Assembly: GCF_964340395.1 (NCBI RefSeq)
Contig: NC_135556.1
Location: 18,410,001-18,474,000 of the forward strand
Source: Glandiceps talaboti
Lineage: Eukaryota; Hemichordata; Enteropneusta; Spengelidae
Length of the DNA stretch: 64,000 nucleotides
Direction of reading: 5' to 3'
The notes beneath the pieces were generated by a model. It saw only the letters and a program-made list of their open reading frames with translations. It did no database searches and was not told the origin of the DNA. Position 1 is the stretch's first letter, and each line of letters starts with the position of its first letter. This document shows, piece after piece, positions 62,022 through 64,000 of the stretch. The position numbers and the translations under genes were made by a program.

Positions 62022-62052
<31 letters not shown>

Positions 62053-64000
62053 CATATATATACACACACACATACATACATACATACATACATACATACA
62101 CACGTACGTACGTACGTACGTACATACTACATACATACATACTCGGTACATTTTACACAACCTTTGTTCACAGTTGAATTTTTTCCTTTATTTGTTCAAA
62201 ATGCAATTCCATAAGCCAAAACACTGCATTACTGTATAGGATGAATGTATTCATCAAGTTCTGTTCATTAAAACTGCGTTCTACCTTGGATAATAAAATT
62301 AAGCTGACAAATGCTTTCTTAAAAAGTGATGTTTTTATTTCATTAAAAATACAAAATATATCAAATGAAAATGTACAGTCACGACTGTCAAGTGAAATAA
62401 AGTGATTTTCATGTCCAATTTAGAAGATGACAAGGCTTCATGAAAGGCATACTACCCAACATATCAGTCTACAGTACCTGACATCTGTGCCAGGTTTGGC
62501 TGAAATCGGCATGTCGGAGGTGCACATAAACAGTTTAAACATTTTTGGTTACTTGACCTTAAACATAGAGGTCAAGGCCTCATTAGAAAGGTCATCATGG
62601 ATAGATAACATGGGTGTAGACACTCAAATGAGATCTCTACCTTTTAAGCTTGTTGGTGAGTAAAAAAAAAAATTTTTATGACAAATATGGCCACCGTTTG
62701 ACATTTATATTGCAAAGGTTGACAATCAAAGTGAGCTGAATATGTGGACTATAGGTACCTGACATTTGTGCCAGGTTTGGTTGAAAGCAGGCTCATGCAT
62801 TTCAGAGATACAGTTTGACATGCACAAACTGAACCCAGCACAGTAGTCCCCCACCTGTTGGAAATGAAAAGTACACACACCATGAGATCTCATTTTCTGA
62901 TCAGTTCAGTATCATGTCCAGACAATATAGCTAGTTTAGGGCCGATGCAACTTTTAAGCCCATGTAAAGGTCAGCTATTCTGTAAGTGTGTTTAGTTTCC
63001 TAGATGAGGAGAGTTTACAGGGTTAGAGTTTTGGGTTACTAAAATGATTGAAATACCTTGTCTAGCCCATACATACTCTATCTCAAAAGAACATTAATGT
63101 GTAAAGTTATCATAATTTGTATGTATTGCACATTTTCAAGGATATCAAATGTATTATTTTAAGTGTATTTAATATGATTGATTTGATAATAGTATAGGAA
63201 CCGCTCATTTTAAACAGGCTTAGAAATTTCCTTACTTTAACATGTTCTCCTTGTAGACTAAAATTCATAGTTCTCAACATGTGTCCAGAACCACAGAGCA
63301 ATTATAACATTATAAAACCAAAGATTATGCAAATGATAAGCAAATAATGTGTAACTCATAGTACACATATGCAAATAACTAGTATGCAAATAATTTAGTG
63401 GCATGTTTTAGACGTGATAATGTAACTTGTAAGTTAAGGTAGAATGCACCTCAGGGACAATTTTCCTAAATGTCAAAGTTCTTAAAATTTCTCCAAGCTT
63501 TGCCATATGAACGCTTCTTCCATGTTAAAATTTTTAAGTGAATATATTGTAGGTTGTGTGATTGAAAATATAATACTCATGTTGCAGCTAGTGCAGGTGT
63601 TAAACACTTGTATTGCTAAAGTTACAGCGAACATTATGTGTTTTCTATAAATGACAATGGCTGCTTTGAGCAACACTGGACTTCGTTTTCTTGCAGGCAA
63701 AATAGCACCACATGGCTTATAAACAGATTTACAAAAATAAAAGATCGCAAATTTCTCTGCACATAATATTAAGGTAAATACAGAGAAAATTTATCTGAGA
63801 TTAAAAATGCATAGAATAATTTTTACACATCTAAAAAATGGGAAACAATTTAAATGATGTATGAATAATCTACAAGTCCTAATTGAAGCAAATTTTATTA
63901 TGTTTTTAGTTTGATGAAATTACAATGTCTTCAGAAAAGTAGAGATTTCTGTATCCCTACAACCATGTATCCCTATAATACATGTATTATATCAATAGTG
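61827..64000. other. 3' end of window, no gene seen
   Basis: Contains an (AC)/(AT)/(ACAT)/(ACGT) microsatellite at ~62020-62150 and a loosely tandem repeat in which TACCTGACAT(C/T)TGTGCCAGG recurs at ~62476 and ~62757, each followed by TTTGG(C/T)TGAAA. Open frames such as 62427-62663 fall in this repeat and are not convincing genes. Confidence 0.5.
62020..62150. repeat. Compound (AC)n(AT)n(ACAT)n(ACGT)n microsatellite
   Basis: Consecutive blocks of CA, TA, ACAT and ACGT units; frames across it on both strands are artefacts. Confidence 0.95.

Overview
The window is nuclear DNA from an animal. It is AT-rich and intron-dense, with clean GT-AG introns, many long microsatellites, non-LTR retrotransposon debris and a tRNA-derived SINE. 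The SOX gene, EAR repeats, RWDD2 homologue and SLC17 transporters all point to a bilaterian metazoan, and the repeat style suggests a marine invertebrate. I cannot name the phylum from the sequence alone. No viral genome, bacterial operon or CRISPR array is present. All gene models were built by hand from reading frames, splice sites and phase agreement.

Layout. (1) 2192-33196 (+): a 33-exon gene for a secreted protein of about 2156 residues. It has a signal peptide, a furin-type site, an N-terminal block of EAR-like repeats, about 22 copies of a novel-looking repeat of roughly 60 residues (core like VDGVDIS...GNQTITGxKTF), and a C-terminal EAR-like block. (2) 4696-6260 (-): a two-exon RWDD2-family gene lying entirely inside intron 2 of gene 1 on the opposite strand. 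(3) 34629-45456 (+) and 47289-54865 (+): two nearly identical 10-exon SLC17 (sialin/VGLUT-type) transporters, each 505 aa, from a recent tandem duplication. The duplicated units span about 34440-46465 and 47108-55405. (4) 57046-60808 (+): a two-exon SOX30-like HMG-box transcription factor of 1054 aa, with the intron inside the HMG box. The last 3 kb holds its 3' UTR, a SINE and simple repeats, and I see no gene there.

The genes are not an operon and no shared pathway is evident. The most unusual items are the double-EAR repeat protein; a 26-bp minisatellite that has multiplied the 5' splice site of its exon 11 about 26 times; a general pattern of simple repeats beginning at or next to splice sites; a 1.5-kb palindromic element holding a broken reverse-transcriptase gene; and a three-way-junction hairpin bounded by 9-bp direct repeats. 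The tandem SLC17 copies serve as each other's reference, so insertions and deletions after duplication can be read directly.

Introns not mentioned individually are AT-rich sequence in which I saw no further coding or RNA genes.
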